Part shown: positions 6,158-12,875 of the stretch, one piece after another
How positions within the stretch are numbered: the stretch's first letter is position 1
Layout: each line of letters starts with the position of its first letter
Assembly: GCA_028680875.1 (NCBI GenBank)
Contig: JAQUJQ010000028.1
Span: 1 to 12,875, forward strand
Source of the DNA: Eubacteriales bacterium
GTDB lineage: Bacteria > Bacillota > Clostridia > Peptostreptococcales > Anaerovoracaceae
DNA length: 12,875 nt
Reading direction: 5' to 3'
Notes under the pieces: model-generated
Told to the model about the DNA's origin: nothing
Seen by the model: the letters and a program-made list of their open reading frames with translations, nothing else
Database searches by the model: none
Position numbers and translations under genes: made by a program

Positions 6158-6541
6158 ATGAAGGATCGAGAGTTGTTTGCAATGGCTCAAGAAATCGTAC
6201 CAAAGGCCTATGCTCCTTTTTCAAAATTCCGTGTAGGGGCAGCGTTGTTAACCAAATCAGGTGAGGTTTTTACCGGTGTTAATGTAGAGAACTCTTCCTA
6301 CGGCGCAACTATATGTGCTGAAAGAACCGCTTTTGTCAAGGCTGTTTCTGAAGGACACCGGGAATTTGAAGCCATTGCCGTAGCAACTGATGAAGGGGAA
6401 GCACTTCCTTGCGGAATTTGTCGTCAGTTCATGTTTGAGTTCGGCGGAGATTTGCGGATCATTACAAGTGAAGACGGGGATCATCTCCATATCCATACAT
6501 TAAAAGAACTTCTTCCCGGCGGGTTTAAATTAAATCAATAA
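6158..6541 (+). CDS. cdd: Cytidine deaminase
   Basis: The enzyme deaminates cytidine and deoxycytidine to uridine and deoxyuridine in pyrimidine salvage. It is the short, homotetrameric bacterial type, 127 residues. The substrate motif NVENSSYG (42-49) is followed by the catalytic C53-A-E55 (zinc ligand and proton-shuttle glutamate) and the second zinc motif P-C85-G-I-C88-R-Q. All three zinc cysteines are present. The start is ATG 6158, with AAAGGTAAGG (6141-6150) upstream. The gene sits between ybeY and era, as in many Bacillota, without a metabolic link to either neighbour. Confidence 0.96.
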   Translation: MKDRELFAMAQEIVPKAYAPFSKFRVGAALLTKSGEVFTGVNVENSSYGATICAERTAFVKAVSEGHREFEAIAVATDEGEALPCGICRQFMFEFGGDLRIITSEDGDHLHIHTLKELLPGGFKLNQ

Positions 6542-6558
6542 CAAAGCAAGGAGTTATT

Positions 6559-7455
6559 ATGAAGTCAGGATTTATAGGAATAATCGGACGTCCCAACGTA
6601 GGCAAATCCACGTTGTTAAATGCTATTCTGGGTGAGAAAATCGCTATTACTACCGATAAACCTCAGACCACCCGAAACATCATCCGGGGCATTTACACCC
6701 GGCTTAAAGGAGATGAAGACGATTGCCAGTTGGTTTTTATCGACACACCGGGTATTCATAAACCCAGAAATAAATTGGGCAGTTATATGACGGACACGGC
6801 TATCAATACCTTAAGGGAGGTAGATGTCATCCTTTTTATTGTTGATGAAGCTCTTGGGGATGGCCCCGGAGATTCATACATTCTTGAAATTCTAAAACAA
6901 GTAAAAACCCCCAAGGTTCTTGTAATCAATAAAATAGACAAGCTCCCACCGGAACGATTCCGGGTTATATATGAGGAGTATGATAATATGGGAGTTTTTG
7001 AAAAAATCTTCGGCATCTCTGCATTGCAAGGTAAGAATGTTCCTGCATTATTGGAACAGATCAAATCCATGGTAGATGATGGACCTATGTTTTTCCCTGA
7101 GGACATGGTGACCGATCATCCGGAACGCTTTATTGTCAGTGAGATTATACGGGAAAAGGTATTGCTGTATTTAGAAGACGAGGTGCCTCATGGGGTTGCG
7201 GTTGAAATAGAGAGTTATATCGAGGAAGAAAAAATCACCAGAATCGGTGCTGTGATCTATTGTGATAAAAAATCTCATAAAGGAATTATAATCGGGAAAG
7301 AAGGAAAAAAACTAAAGGGAATCGGGAAGAGTGCAAGGCTTGAAATAGAAGGTTTACTTGGGACAAAAGTCTTCCTGGAACTCTGGGTTAAAATCAAGGA
7401 GAATTGGCGCGATAATGGATTTGCCATCTCTGGTTTCGGTTACAATAAAGACTGA
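6559..7455 (+). CDS. era: GTPase Era, 30S assembly factor
   Basis: Era is an essential GTPase that binds the 3' end of 16S rRNA and checks late 30S maturation. The 298-residue protein has all G motifs: G1 GRPNVGKST (10-18), G2 in TTDKPQTTRN (31-40), G3 DTPG (62-65), G4 NKID (124-127) and G5 SAL (154-156). The C-terminal KH domain has the RNA-binding GxxG loop G246-K-E-G249 (GIIIGKEGKKLKGIG). The start is ATG 6559 behind AAGGAG. It lies 17 bases after cdd and nine bases before recO, within the same transcript. Its association with YbeY in one operon fits their shared role in 16S rRNA 3'-end processing. Confidence 0.97.
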   Translation: MKSGFIGIIGRPNVGKSTLLNAILGEKIAITTDKPQTTRNIIRGIYTRLKGDEDDCQLVFIDTPGIHKPRNKLGSYMTDTAINTLREVDVILFIVDEALGDGPGDSYILEILKQVKTPKVLVINKIDKLPPERFRVIYEEYDNMGVFEKIFGISALQGKNVPALLEQIKSMVDDGPMFFPEDMVTDHPERFIVSEIIREKVLLYLEDEVPHGVAVEIESYIEEEKITRIGAVIYCDKKSHKGIIIGKEGKKLKGIGKSARLEIEGLLGTKVFLELWVKIKENWRDNGFAISGFGYNKD

Positions 7456-7464
7456 TGAGGGCTC

Positions 7465-8205
7465 ATGTATACAGAGACAGAAGGAATCATTCTAAAACAG
7501 ATAAAGACTGTGGGTGGTAGAAGGATGCTGGTCGTATTCTCCAAAAGGTTTGGAAAGATCAGCGCCGGTACTTCGATTAATGAAAAGGGCAGAAGTAAGT
7601 CCGCATTGGCTCTTAGACCATTTACCTATGGGAAATATGAGTTGAATAAAACGGGGGACTATTATCACATCAATGGCGGAGAAGTTATTTCCTGTCATTA
7701 TCGTATTGGTGAGGACGTTAATAAATATATGGCTGCTTCTTATGTTATGGAGTTTACAGAGAAATTGCTTCCTGAGGATAGCCCTGCCCCTGAGCTTTTT
7801 TTACTTTTGGTCGATTTTCTTGGCATGATGGAACGACGGAGCAAGAAACAAAATACCTTGGTGATCGGGTATCTGATAAAAGCATTGAACTATTGTGGAA
7901 ATGCACCACAACTTGATGCCTGTGTCTCTTGTGGCTCAAAAGATCATTTATCAGGGTTTCATGTAAAGAATGGAGGGGTTCTCTGCCGCCGGTGCAAGTT
8001 AGATTCCGATCACAACCAACGATTGATTTATGATATAGAATTTGATATAGTAAATGTATTAAGGTACATATTGGAGAATCCGTTGCATAGGTTGGAAGGA
8101 TTGGCTTTGGATGAACAGGATGAGCAAAAGCTTCGCCATATTTTAAAAAACTACCTGGCCTATCATTTAGACATCAGCGGTCTGAAAAGTGAAGAATTCA
8201 GTTGA
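7465..8205 (+). CDS. recO: DNA repair protein RecO
   Basis: RecO acts with RecR to load RecA on SSB-coated single-stranded DNA and anneals complementary strands in the RecFOR pathway. The 246 residues comprise an N-terminal OB fold (about 1-80, with TEGIILKQIKTVGG near the start), a helical middle, and a C-terminal zinc motif with C153-x2-C156 and C174-x2-C177. All four cysteines are present; E. coli RecO lacks this motif but Gram-positive RecO has it. The start ATG 7465 follows GAGGG (7457-7461) at only three bases. Start and ribosome-binding site lie within a small inverted repeat beside the era stop, so translation may depend on ribosomes finishing era. Confidence 0.94.
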   Translation: MYTETEGIILKQIKTVGGRRMLVVFSKRFGKISAGTSINEKGRSKSALALRPFTYGKYELNKTGDYYHINGGEVISCHYRIGEDVNKYMAASYVMEFTEKLLPEDSPAPELFLLLVDFLGMMERRSKKQNTLVIGYLIKALNYCGNAPQLDACVSCGSKDHLSGFHVKNGGVLCRRCKLDSDHNQRLIYDIEFDIVNVLRYILENPLHRLEGLALDEQDEQKLRHILKNYLAYHLDISGLKSEEFS

Positions 8206-8267
8206 TGTCGACAACGGATACTTAAATCGTTATTTCCAAACAGAACAATGAAAAGGTGGTGTGTCGA

Positions 8268-8858
8268 GTGGAAATTACTTTGGAAAAAATTGAACTTGTA
8301 AAAGATAGAACCGGAGTAAGTTACAAGGAAGCGAAAGAGGCCCTTGAGGAGGCCGGCGGAAGCGTTGTTGATGCCATTATCGGTATAGAAGAGTCCATTG
8401 ATATCAAGACAAAAAGCCGATTAGGGGATCAGAGTGCACAGATTATTGAAAAAATAAAGATTGCTGTGCGAAAGGGTAATGTATCAAAAATTATTGTGAA
8501 GAAGGATTCAGAAGTTTTATTGAATCTTCCTGTAAACATTGGTATCATCGGTACTGTTTTAGCACCTTGGGCTGCAGTCGCCGGAATCATCGCAGTATTT
8601 GGAACCAAATGTACGATTGAACTCGTCAAAGATAACGGTGAAATTATTGAAATCAGTGAAATTGCAACCGATACCTTTGAAGGAGTTATTGAAAAAAGCG
8701 CAGTGCTTGCCGATGAGGTAAAAGTTAAAAGCGCTGATGTATTTGATAACGTAAAATCAAAGGCAACCGATGCCATTAATAAGTCTGTAAAAAAGGCAGA
8801 GGATAAAGATTGTACCAATGATTGTTGTTGTAGCTGTGAGGATCAAGAAGAAAAATGA
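8268..8858 (+). CDS. DUF4342-type protein with UBA-like N-terminus and cysteine-cluster tail
   Basis: The function is unknown. I choose GTG 8268 (196 residues) because AGGTGG (8254-8259) lies eight bases before it; the in-frame GTGs at 8256 and 8259 fall inside that site. Residues 1-42 (EKIELVKDRTGVSYKEAKEALEEAGGSVVDAI region) look like the UBA/EF-Ts N-terminal three-helix fold. Residues about 50-120 match the DUF4342 pattern as I know it: a basic helix (KIKIAVRKGNVSKIIVKKD), then a hydrophobic stretch at 90-112 and a beta-rich end. Residues 122-180 form a charged amphipathic helix with 11-residue periodicity (VKVKSADVFDNVKSKATDA). The last 15 residues carry C182, C186, C187, C188 and C190. 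The TGA stop overlaps the ATG of glyQS (ATGA), so the two are translationally coupled. The hydrophobic stretch is only moderately membrane-like. Confidence 0.75.
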   Translation: MEITLEKIELVKDRTGVSYKEAKEALEEAGGSVVDAIIGIEESIDIKTKSRLGDQSAQIIEKIKIAVRKGNVSKIIVKKDSEVLLNLPVNIGIIGTVLAPWAAVAGIIAVFGTKCTIELVKDNGEIIEISEIATDTFEGVIEKSAVLADEVKVKSADVFDNVKSKATDAINKSVKKAEDKDCTNDCCCSCEDQEEK

Positions 8859-10258
8859 GCAAAAATTATACACTCGATGTTATTGTAGCTCTGGCCAAGT
8901 CCAGAGGATTTGTTTTTCCCGGTTCGGAGATTTATGGGGGGCTGGCCAATACATGGGATTACGGCCCCCTTGGTGTTGAACTTAAGAATAATGTAAAACA
9001 ATCCTGGTGGAAAAAATTCATACAGGAATCGAAATATAATGTGGGTCTTGATGCTGCCATATTGATGAACCCAAAAACATGGGTGGCCTCTGGTCATGTT
9101 GGTGGCTTTGCAGACCCTCTTATTGATTGTAAAAATTGCAAATCGAGATTCCGTGCGGACAAATTGGCGGAGGATCATATCTCCAAAAAAGAGGGCATAG
9201 ATGTTACGGCAGATGGATGGTCAAATGAAAAACTTGAGACATTTATATCAGAGGAGAAAATTGCCTGTCCCGTATGCGGAAAAAATGATTTTACATCTAT
9301 TCGTAAATTTAATTTAATGTTTAAAACTTTCCAAGGTGTAACGGAAGATTCTCAATCAGAACTTTTTCTTAGACCGGAAACTGCCCAGGGTATTTTTGTG
9401 AATTTTAAAAATGTAGCAAGGACTACAAGAAGAAAAATTCCTTTCGGGATAGGGCAGGTTGGAAAGTCATTCCGAAATGAGATTACTCCCGGTAATTTCA
9501 CATTCCGTACCAGAGAATTTGAGCAAATGGAACTTGAGTTTTTCTGTAAACCGGGAACGGATATGGAATGGTTTATCTATTGGAAGGAGTTTTGTATCAA
9601 GTGGCTGGCTTCTTTAGGGATCAATATGGATAACATCCAGCTACGGGATCACGAAAAGGAAGAATTGTCACACTACAGTAAAGCCACCACTGATATAGAG
9701 TATCGATTCCCCTTTGGTTGGGGAGAACTTTGGGGTATTGCTAACAGGACAGACTTTGATTTAAAACAGCATATGGAGCATTCCGGCCTGGACATGTCAT
9801 ACTTGGATCCGGAAACCAATGAAAAATATGTGCCCTACTGTGTTGAACCTTCTTTGGGTGCCGACAGAGTGACCTTGGCGTTCTTATGTGATGCTTATGA
9901 TGAAGAGATTCTGATTGATGCCAAAGGGAAGGAAGATAAAAGAACCGTTTTGCGGTTTCATCCTGCGATAGCGCCTTTTAAGGCTGCAGTCCTGCCTCTT
10001 ACAAAAAAACAGTGCCAACCGGCCGAAGCTTTGTATGAAAAACTCGCTCAATCTTTTATGGTTGATTACGATGTGTCCGGAAGTATCGGAAAACGATACA
10101 GAAGACAAGATGAGATTGGGACACCATACTGCATTACCGTTGATTTTGATACAGCCGAAGATCAGAGTGTGACAGTCAGAGATCGTGACACAATGGAGCA
10201 GATTCGTATTCCAATAGCAGACGTAAAGAATTATCTGTTAGAAAAATTATCATTTTAG
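8855..10258 (+). CDS. glyQS: Glycine--tRNA ligase, single-chain (alpha2 dimer) type
   Basis: This class II synthetase charges tRNA-Gly in the cytoplasm. It is the dimeric archaeal/eukaryotic-like form found in many Clostridia, not the GlyQ/GlyS tetramer of B. subtilis. The 467 residues are full length. They include the N-terminal signature ALAKSRGFVFPGSEIYGG (12-29) and a zinc-finger insertion with C92-x2-C95 and C138-x2-C141. Class II motif 2 is FRNEITPGNFTFRTREFEQ (206-224), motif 3 is GADR (335-338), and the anticodon-binding domain runs from about 365 to the end. The ATG 8855 overlaps the stop of the DUF4342-type gene by four bases, with GAGG (8838-8841) upstream. No T-box leader is present in the 62 bases between recO and the DUF4342-type gene. 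Its stop is embedded in the ribosome-binding site of ppdK. Confidence 0.97.
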   Translation: MSKNYTLDVIVALAKSRGFVFPGSEIYGGLANTWDYGPLGVELKNNVKQSWWKKFIQESKYNVGLDAAILMNPKTWVASGHVGGFADPLIDCKNCKSRFRADKLAEDHISKKEGIDVTADGWSNEKLETFISEEKIACPVCGKNDFTSIRKFNLMFKTFQGVTEDSQSELFLRPETAQGIFVNFKNVARTTRRKIPFGIGQVGKSFRNEITPGNFTFRTREFEQMELEFFCKPGTDMEWFIYWKEFCIKWLASLGINMDNIQLRDHEKEELSHYSKATTDIEYRFPFGWGELWGIANRTDFDLKQHMEHSGLDMSYLDPETNEKYVPYCVEPSLGADRVTLAFLCDAYDEEILIDAKGKEDKRTVLRFHPAIAPFKAAVLPLTKKQCQPAEALYEKLAQSFMVDYDVSGSIGKRYRRQDEIGTPYCITVDFDTAEDQSVTVRDRDTMEQIRIPIADVKNYLLEKLSF

Positions 10259-10262
10259 GAGG
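10257..10262 (+). promoter_or_regulatory. Shine-Dalgarno of ppdK overlapping the glyQS stop
   Basis: A perfect AGGAGG overlaps the TAG stop of glyQS (10256-10258). It lies 13 bases from ATG 10276, longer than the usual 5-9, with an A-rich spacer ending in a run of eight A. No closer purine-rich site and no earlier in-frame start were seen. The overlap suggests coupled translation of glyQS and ppdK on one mRNA. Confidence 0.6.
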
Positions 10263-10275
10263 ACTAACAAAAAAA

Positions 10276-12875
10276 ATGAGCAAAAAATATGTATATCTGT
10301 TTAATGAAGGCAATGGCTCTATGCGTGAATTACTTGGGGGCAAAGGAGCTAATTTAGCGGAAATGATGAATTTAGGGATGCCTGTTCCCCAGGGGTTTAC
10401 CATCACAACTGAAGGATGCACTCAATACTATAAAGACAATCAAACAATTAATGATGAGATTAAAAGAGAAATTTTGACATATGTGGATAAACTGGAATCC
10501 ATAACCGGAAAAAAGTTCGGTTCTTTAGAAAACCCATTGTTGGTTTCCGTACGTTCAGGATCCAGAGCCTCTATGCCGGGGATGATGGATACAATATTAA
10601 ATCTCGGTTTAAATGATGAAGTTACGGAACTCTTTGCAAAAAAAACCAACAATCCCCGGTTTGCCTATGATTCCTATCGCCGTTTTATACAGATGTACGC
10701 AGACGTTGTCATGGAGGTAGGGAAATCTTATTTTGAAAAACTTATTGACGATATGAAGGAAAAAAAGGGAGTCAAGCTGGATACGGAGTTGGATGCAGAG
10801 GATTTAAAAGAACTGGCAGAACAGTTTAAAGAAGAGTATAGAACCAAAGTCGGCTCGGATTTTCCCAGCGATCCTCTAGACCAGTTGTTCGGGGCTATTA
10901 AAGCAGTCTTTCGTTCATGGGATAACCCCCGGGCGATTTATTACAGGCGTATGAACGACATCCCATCCGATTGGGGAACTGCTGTAAACGTTCAATCCAT
11001 GGTCTTTGGTAATATGGGAGATACATCCGGAACCGGTGTAGCTTTTTCAAGAAATCCGGCTACCGGTGAAGCCCAATTATACGGGGAATTTTTGATGAAT
11101 GCCCAAGGTGAAGATGTGGTGGCCGGAATTCGAACCCCGCAGACCATTGATCAATTAAAGGAAATCAACTCTGCTGTTTATGAGGAGTTTTATAAAATCG
11201 TCTATACCCTGGAAAGACACTATAAAGATATGCAGGATATGGAATTTACTATAGAAGAAGGGAAACTCTATATGCTACAGACTCGAAACGGAAAGAGAAC
11301 TGCTGCTGCAGCATTGAAAATTGCTTGTGATCTTGTGGATGAAGGTTTGATTACAAAAGAGCAGGCAGTGGCTATGATCGATCCGAAACAGCTGGATGCT
11401 CTGTTGCATCCTCAGTTTGATGCAAAGGCGTTAAAAGCTGCCAAGCCAATTGGTTCGGCTCTGCCTGCTTCTCCCGGTGCTGCCAGCGGTCAGGTTGTCT
11501 TCACAGCGGAGGCTGCTACTGAGTGGGCAAAGAAGGGAGCCGATGTCATCCTTGTACGATTGGAGACTTCTCCTGAAGACATCGAAGGCATGCATTATTC
11601 CAAAGGAATTTTGACTGCCAGAGGCGGCATGACATCCCATGCTGCTGTGGTTGCCCGGGGTATGGGCACATGTTGTGTATCGGGTTGCGGCGAAATTAAA
11701 ATTGACGAAGATGCTAAGCAATTCACATTAGGAGGCAGAGTATTACACGAGGGCGATGCAATCTCGCTAGACGGATCAACCGGGAATATATACGGAGAAG
11801 CGATTCCCACAGTAGATGCTACCATTTCTGGAGATTTTGGACGTCTTATGGGTTGGGCAGATCAGTTGAGAACCTTAAAGATTCGAACCAATGCTGACAC
11901 TCCTTTTGATGCTGCTCAAGCTAAAAAATTTGGTGCCGAGGGTATCGGCCTTTGCCGTACAGAGCACATGTTCTTTGATGGAGAACGGATCTCTGCTATG
12001 CGGGAAATGATTGTTTCCGAGACAGGTGAACAAAGAAAAGTGGCCCTGGCCAAAATTTTGCCTATGCAAAGAAGTGATTTTGAAAGTATTTATGAAGCTA
12101 TGGAAGGATTGCCTGTTACAATTCGCTTCTTAGATCCTCCGCTTCATGAATTTCTGCCTACTAATGCGGAAGACATCAGAGAATTGGCAGAGGAAATGAA
12201 CATGGAAATCACCGACTTAAAGGCTGTTATCAGTTCCCTTCATGAATTCAATCCCATGATGGGTCACAGAGGCTGTAGGTTAACCGTTTCTCATCCGGAA
12301 ATTGCTGAGATGCAAACCAGAGCTGTTATAGAAGCAGCTATTAATGTTCAGAAAAAACACCCGGAATGGAAGATGGTACCGGAGATTATGATTCCCTTAA
12401 TTGGTGAAGCAAAAGAATTCTCTTACGTGAAAAACATTGTCGTTGAAACTGCAGATGCAATTATTGCCGAATCCGGCATTGATTTAGAATATTTGGTCGG
12501 AACTATGATAGAGATACCAAGGGCTTGCCTCACTGCGGATGAGGTGGCTAAGGAGGCTGAATTCTTCTCATTCGGTACCAATGATTTGACTCAGATGACC
12601 TTTGGATTCAGCAGGGATGATGCCGGATCCTTCCTCGGAGCTTATTATGAAAAACAGATCTATGAAAGCGATCCTTTCGCCAGATTAGACCAGGTAGGAG
12701 TTGGGAAGTTGATTAAGACTGCCGTGGAATTAGGCAAGAAGTCCAGACCAAATCTGAAGCTGGGAATTTGCGGGGAGCATGGAGGAGATCCATCTTCTAT
12801 TGAATTTTGTCACAACGCAGGACTTAATTATGTATCCTGTTCGCCTTTCAGGGTACCCATTGCCAGACTGGCAGC
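10276..12875 (+). CDS. ppdK: Pyruvate, phosphate dikinase (3' end cut off by the window)
   Basis: The enzyme interconverts pyruvate + ATP + phosphate and PEP + AMP + pyrophosphate; in anaerobic Clostridia it often serves PPi-linked glycolysis or PEP supply. The reading frame is open for 866 codons to the window edge. The C. symbiosum enzyme has 874 residues, so only about eight are missing. Domains are an N-terminal ATP-grasp domain (about 1-340, with LGGKGANLAEM at 20-30 and R93 in SVRSGSRASMPGMMDT), the swivelling phosphohistidine domain with H455 in GGMTSHAAVVARG, and the C-terminal PEP/pyruvate barrel with catalytic C832 in GICGEHGGDP. T453, two residues before H455, is the position phosphorylated by PPDK regulatory proteins. 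The start is ATG 10276, 17 bases after glyQS. Codon use resembles the neighbours and I see no frameshift. Confidence 0.97.
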   Translation, partial: MSKKYVYLFNEGNGSMRELLGGKGANLAEMMNLGMPVPQGFTITTEGCTQYYKDNQTINDEIKREILTYVDKLESITGKKFGSLENPLLVSVRSGSRASMPGMMDTILNLGLNDEVTELFAKKTNNPRFAYDSYRRFIQMYADVVMEVGKSYFEKLIDDMKEKKGVKLDTELDAEDLKELAEQFKEEYRTKVGSDFPSDPLDQLFGAIKAVFRSWDNPRAIYYRRMNDIPSDWGTAVNVQSMVFGNMGDTSGTGVAFSRNPATGEAQLYGEFLMNAQGEDVVAGIRTPQTIDQLKEINSAVYEEFYKIVYTLERHYKDMQDMEFTIEEGKLYMLQTRNGKRTAAAALKIACDLVDEGLITKEQAVAMIDPKQLDALLHPQFDAKALKAAKPIGSALPASPGAASGQVVFTAEAATEWAKKGADVILVRLETSPEDIEGMHYSKGILTARGGMTSHAAVVARGMGTCCVSGCGEIKIDEDAKQFTLGGRVLHEGDAISLDGSTGNIYGEAIPTVDATISGDFGRLMGWADQLRTLKIRTNADTPFDAAQAKKFGAEGIGLCRTEHMFFDGERISAMREMIVSETGEQRKVALAKILPMQRSDFESIYEAMEGLPVTIRFLDPPLHEFLPTNAEDIRELAEEMNMEITDLKAVISSLHEFNPMMGHRGCRLTVSHPEIAEMQTRAVIEAAINVQKKHPEWKMVPEIMIPLIGEAKEFSYVKNIVVETADAIIAESGIDLEYLVGTMIEIPRACLTADEVAKEAEFFSFGTNDLTQMTFGFSRDDAGSFLGAYYEKQIYESDPFARLDQVGVGKLIKTAVELGKKSRPNLKLGICGEHGGDPSSIEFCHNAGLNYVSCSPFRVPIARLA

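Noticed and set aside
8206..8240. Possible terminator or T-box leader between recO and the DUF4342-type gene
   Set aside because: AACG/CGTT pairing gives only four base pairs with no T-tract. No TGG-N-ACC-type antiterminator bulge or specifier stem fits in 62 bases.
8248..8301. Small plus-strand reading frame of 17 codons starting ATG 8248 (MKRWCVEWKLLWKKLNL) overlapping the start of the DUF4342-type gene
   Set aside because: It has no ribosome-binding site, and its composition looks like an out-of-frame read of the real site AGGTGG and gene start.
8429..8818. Minus-strand open frame of 129 codons inside the DUF4342-type gene
   Set aside because: It has serine/threonine-rich, low-information composition, no ribosome-binding site and lies fully antisense to a convincing gene. 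It is a shadow.
11431..11825. Minus-strand open frames inside ppdK
   Set aside because: They are antisense to the conserved phosphohistidine domain and have no recognisable motif or start signal.

Overview
The window is a dense, entirely plus-strand block of housekeeping genes from a low-GC, Gram-positive, probably endospore-forming member of the Clostridia (Bacillota). The evidence is the gene order, the sporulation genes yqfC and yqfD, strong purine-rich Shine-Dalgarno sequences, a single-chain GlyRS and a pyruvate, phosphate dikinase. The family cannot be fixed from this stretch. I see no mobile element, CRISPR array, tRNA, rRNA or obvious horizontally acquired segment.

Layout. Bases 1-126 hold the end of the preceding unit: a Rho-independent terminator (50-87) and an extended -10 promoter for prmA. 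The first unit is prmA (ribosomal protein L11 methyltransferase) and mtaB (tRNA t6A37 methylthiotransferase), followed by hinT (histidine triad hydrolase). Then comes rpsU (ribosomal protein S21, 59 codons) with its own near-consensus promoter and a terminator. The next run starts with yqfC and yqfD (sporulation proteins) and continues without a visible break through phoH, ybeY, cdd, era and recO. After a 62-base gap, the run ends with a DUF4342-type protein that overlaps glyQS by four bases, and with ppdK, which runs off the right edge only about eight codons before its expected end.

How it fits together. Most genes act on the translation machinery: PrmA and S21 on the ribosome, MtaB on tRNA, YbeY and Era on 16S rRNA maturation and 30S assembly, and GlyQS on tRNA charging. 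RecO (recombinational repair), Cdd (pyrimidine salvage), HinT and PpdK (pyruvate/PEP interconversion) are passengers of the same conserved neighbourhood. The order closely follows the B. subtilis dnaJ-to-sigA region. Several genes usual there are missing from their slots: rsmE between prmA and mtaB, yqeY after rpsU, pgpH between phoH and ybeY, and dgkA between ybeY and cdd. ppdK sits where B. subtilis carries ccpN and ppsR.

Novelty. I do not see a clearly new system. The points most worth a second look are the DUF4342-type protein with a cysteine-cluster tail, translationally coupled to glycyl-tRNA synthetase; the pruned synteny, especially the missing pgpH; the in-frame yqfC/yqfD junction separated by a single TAG; and the possible sigma-E versus sigma-A promoter of yqfC.
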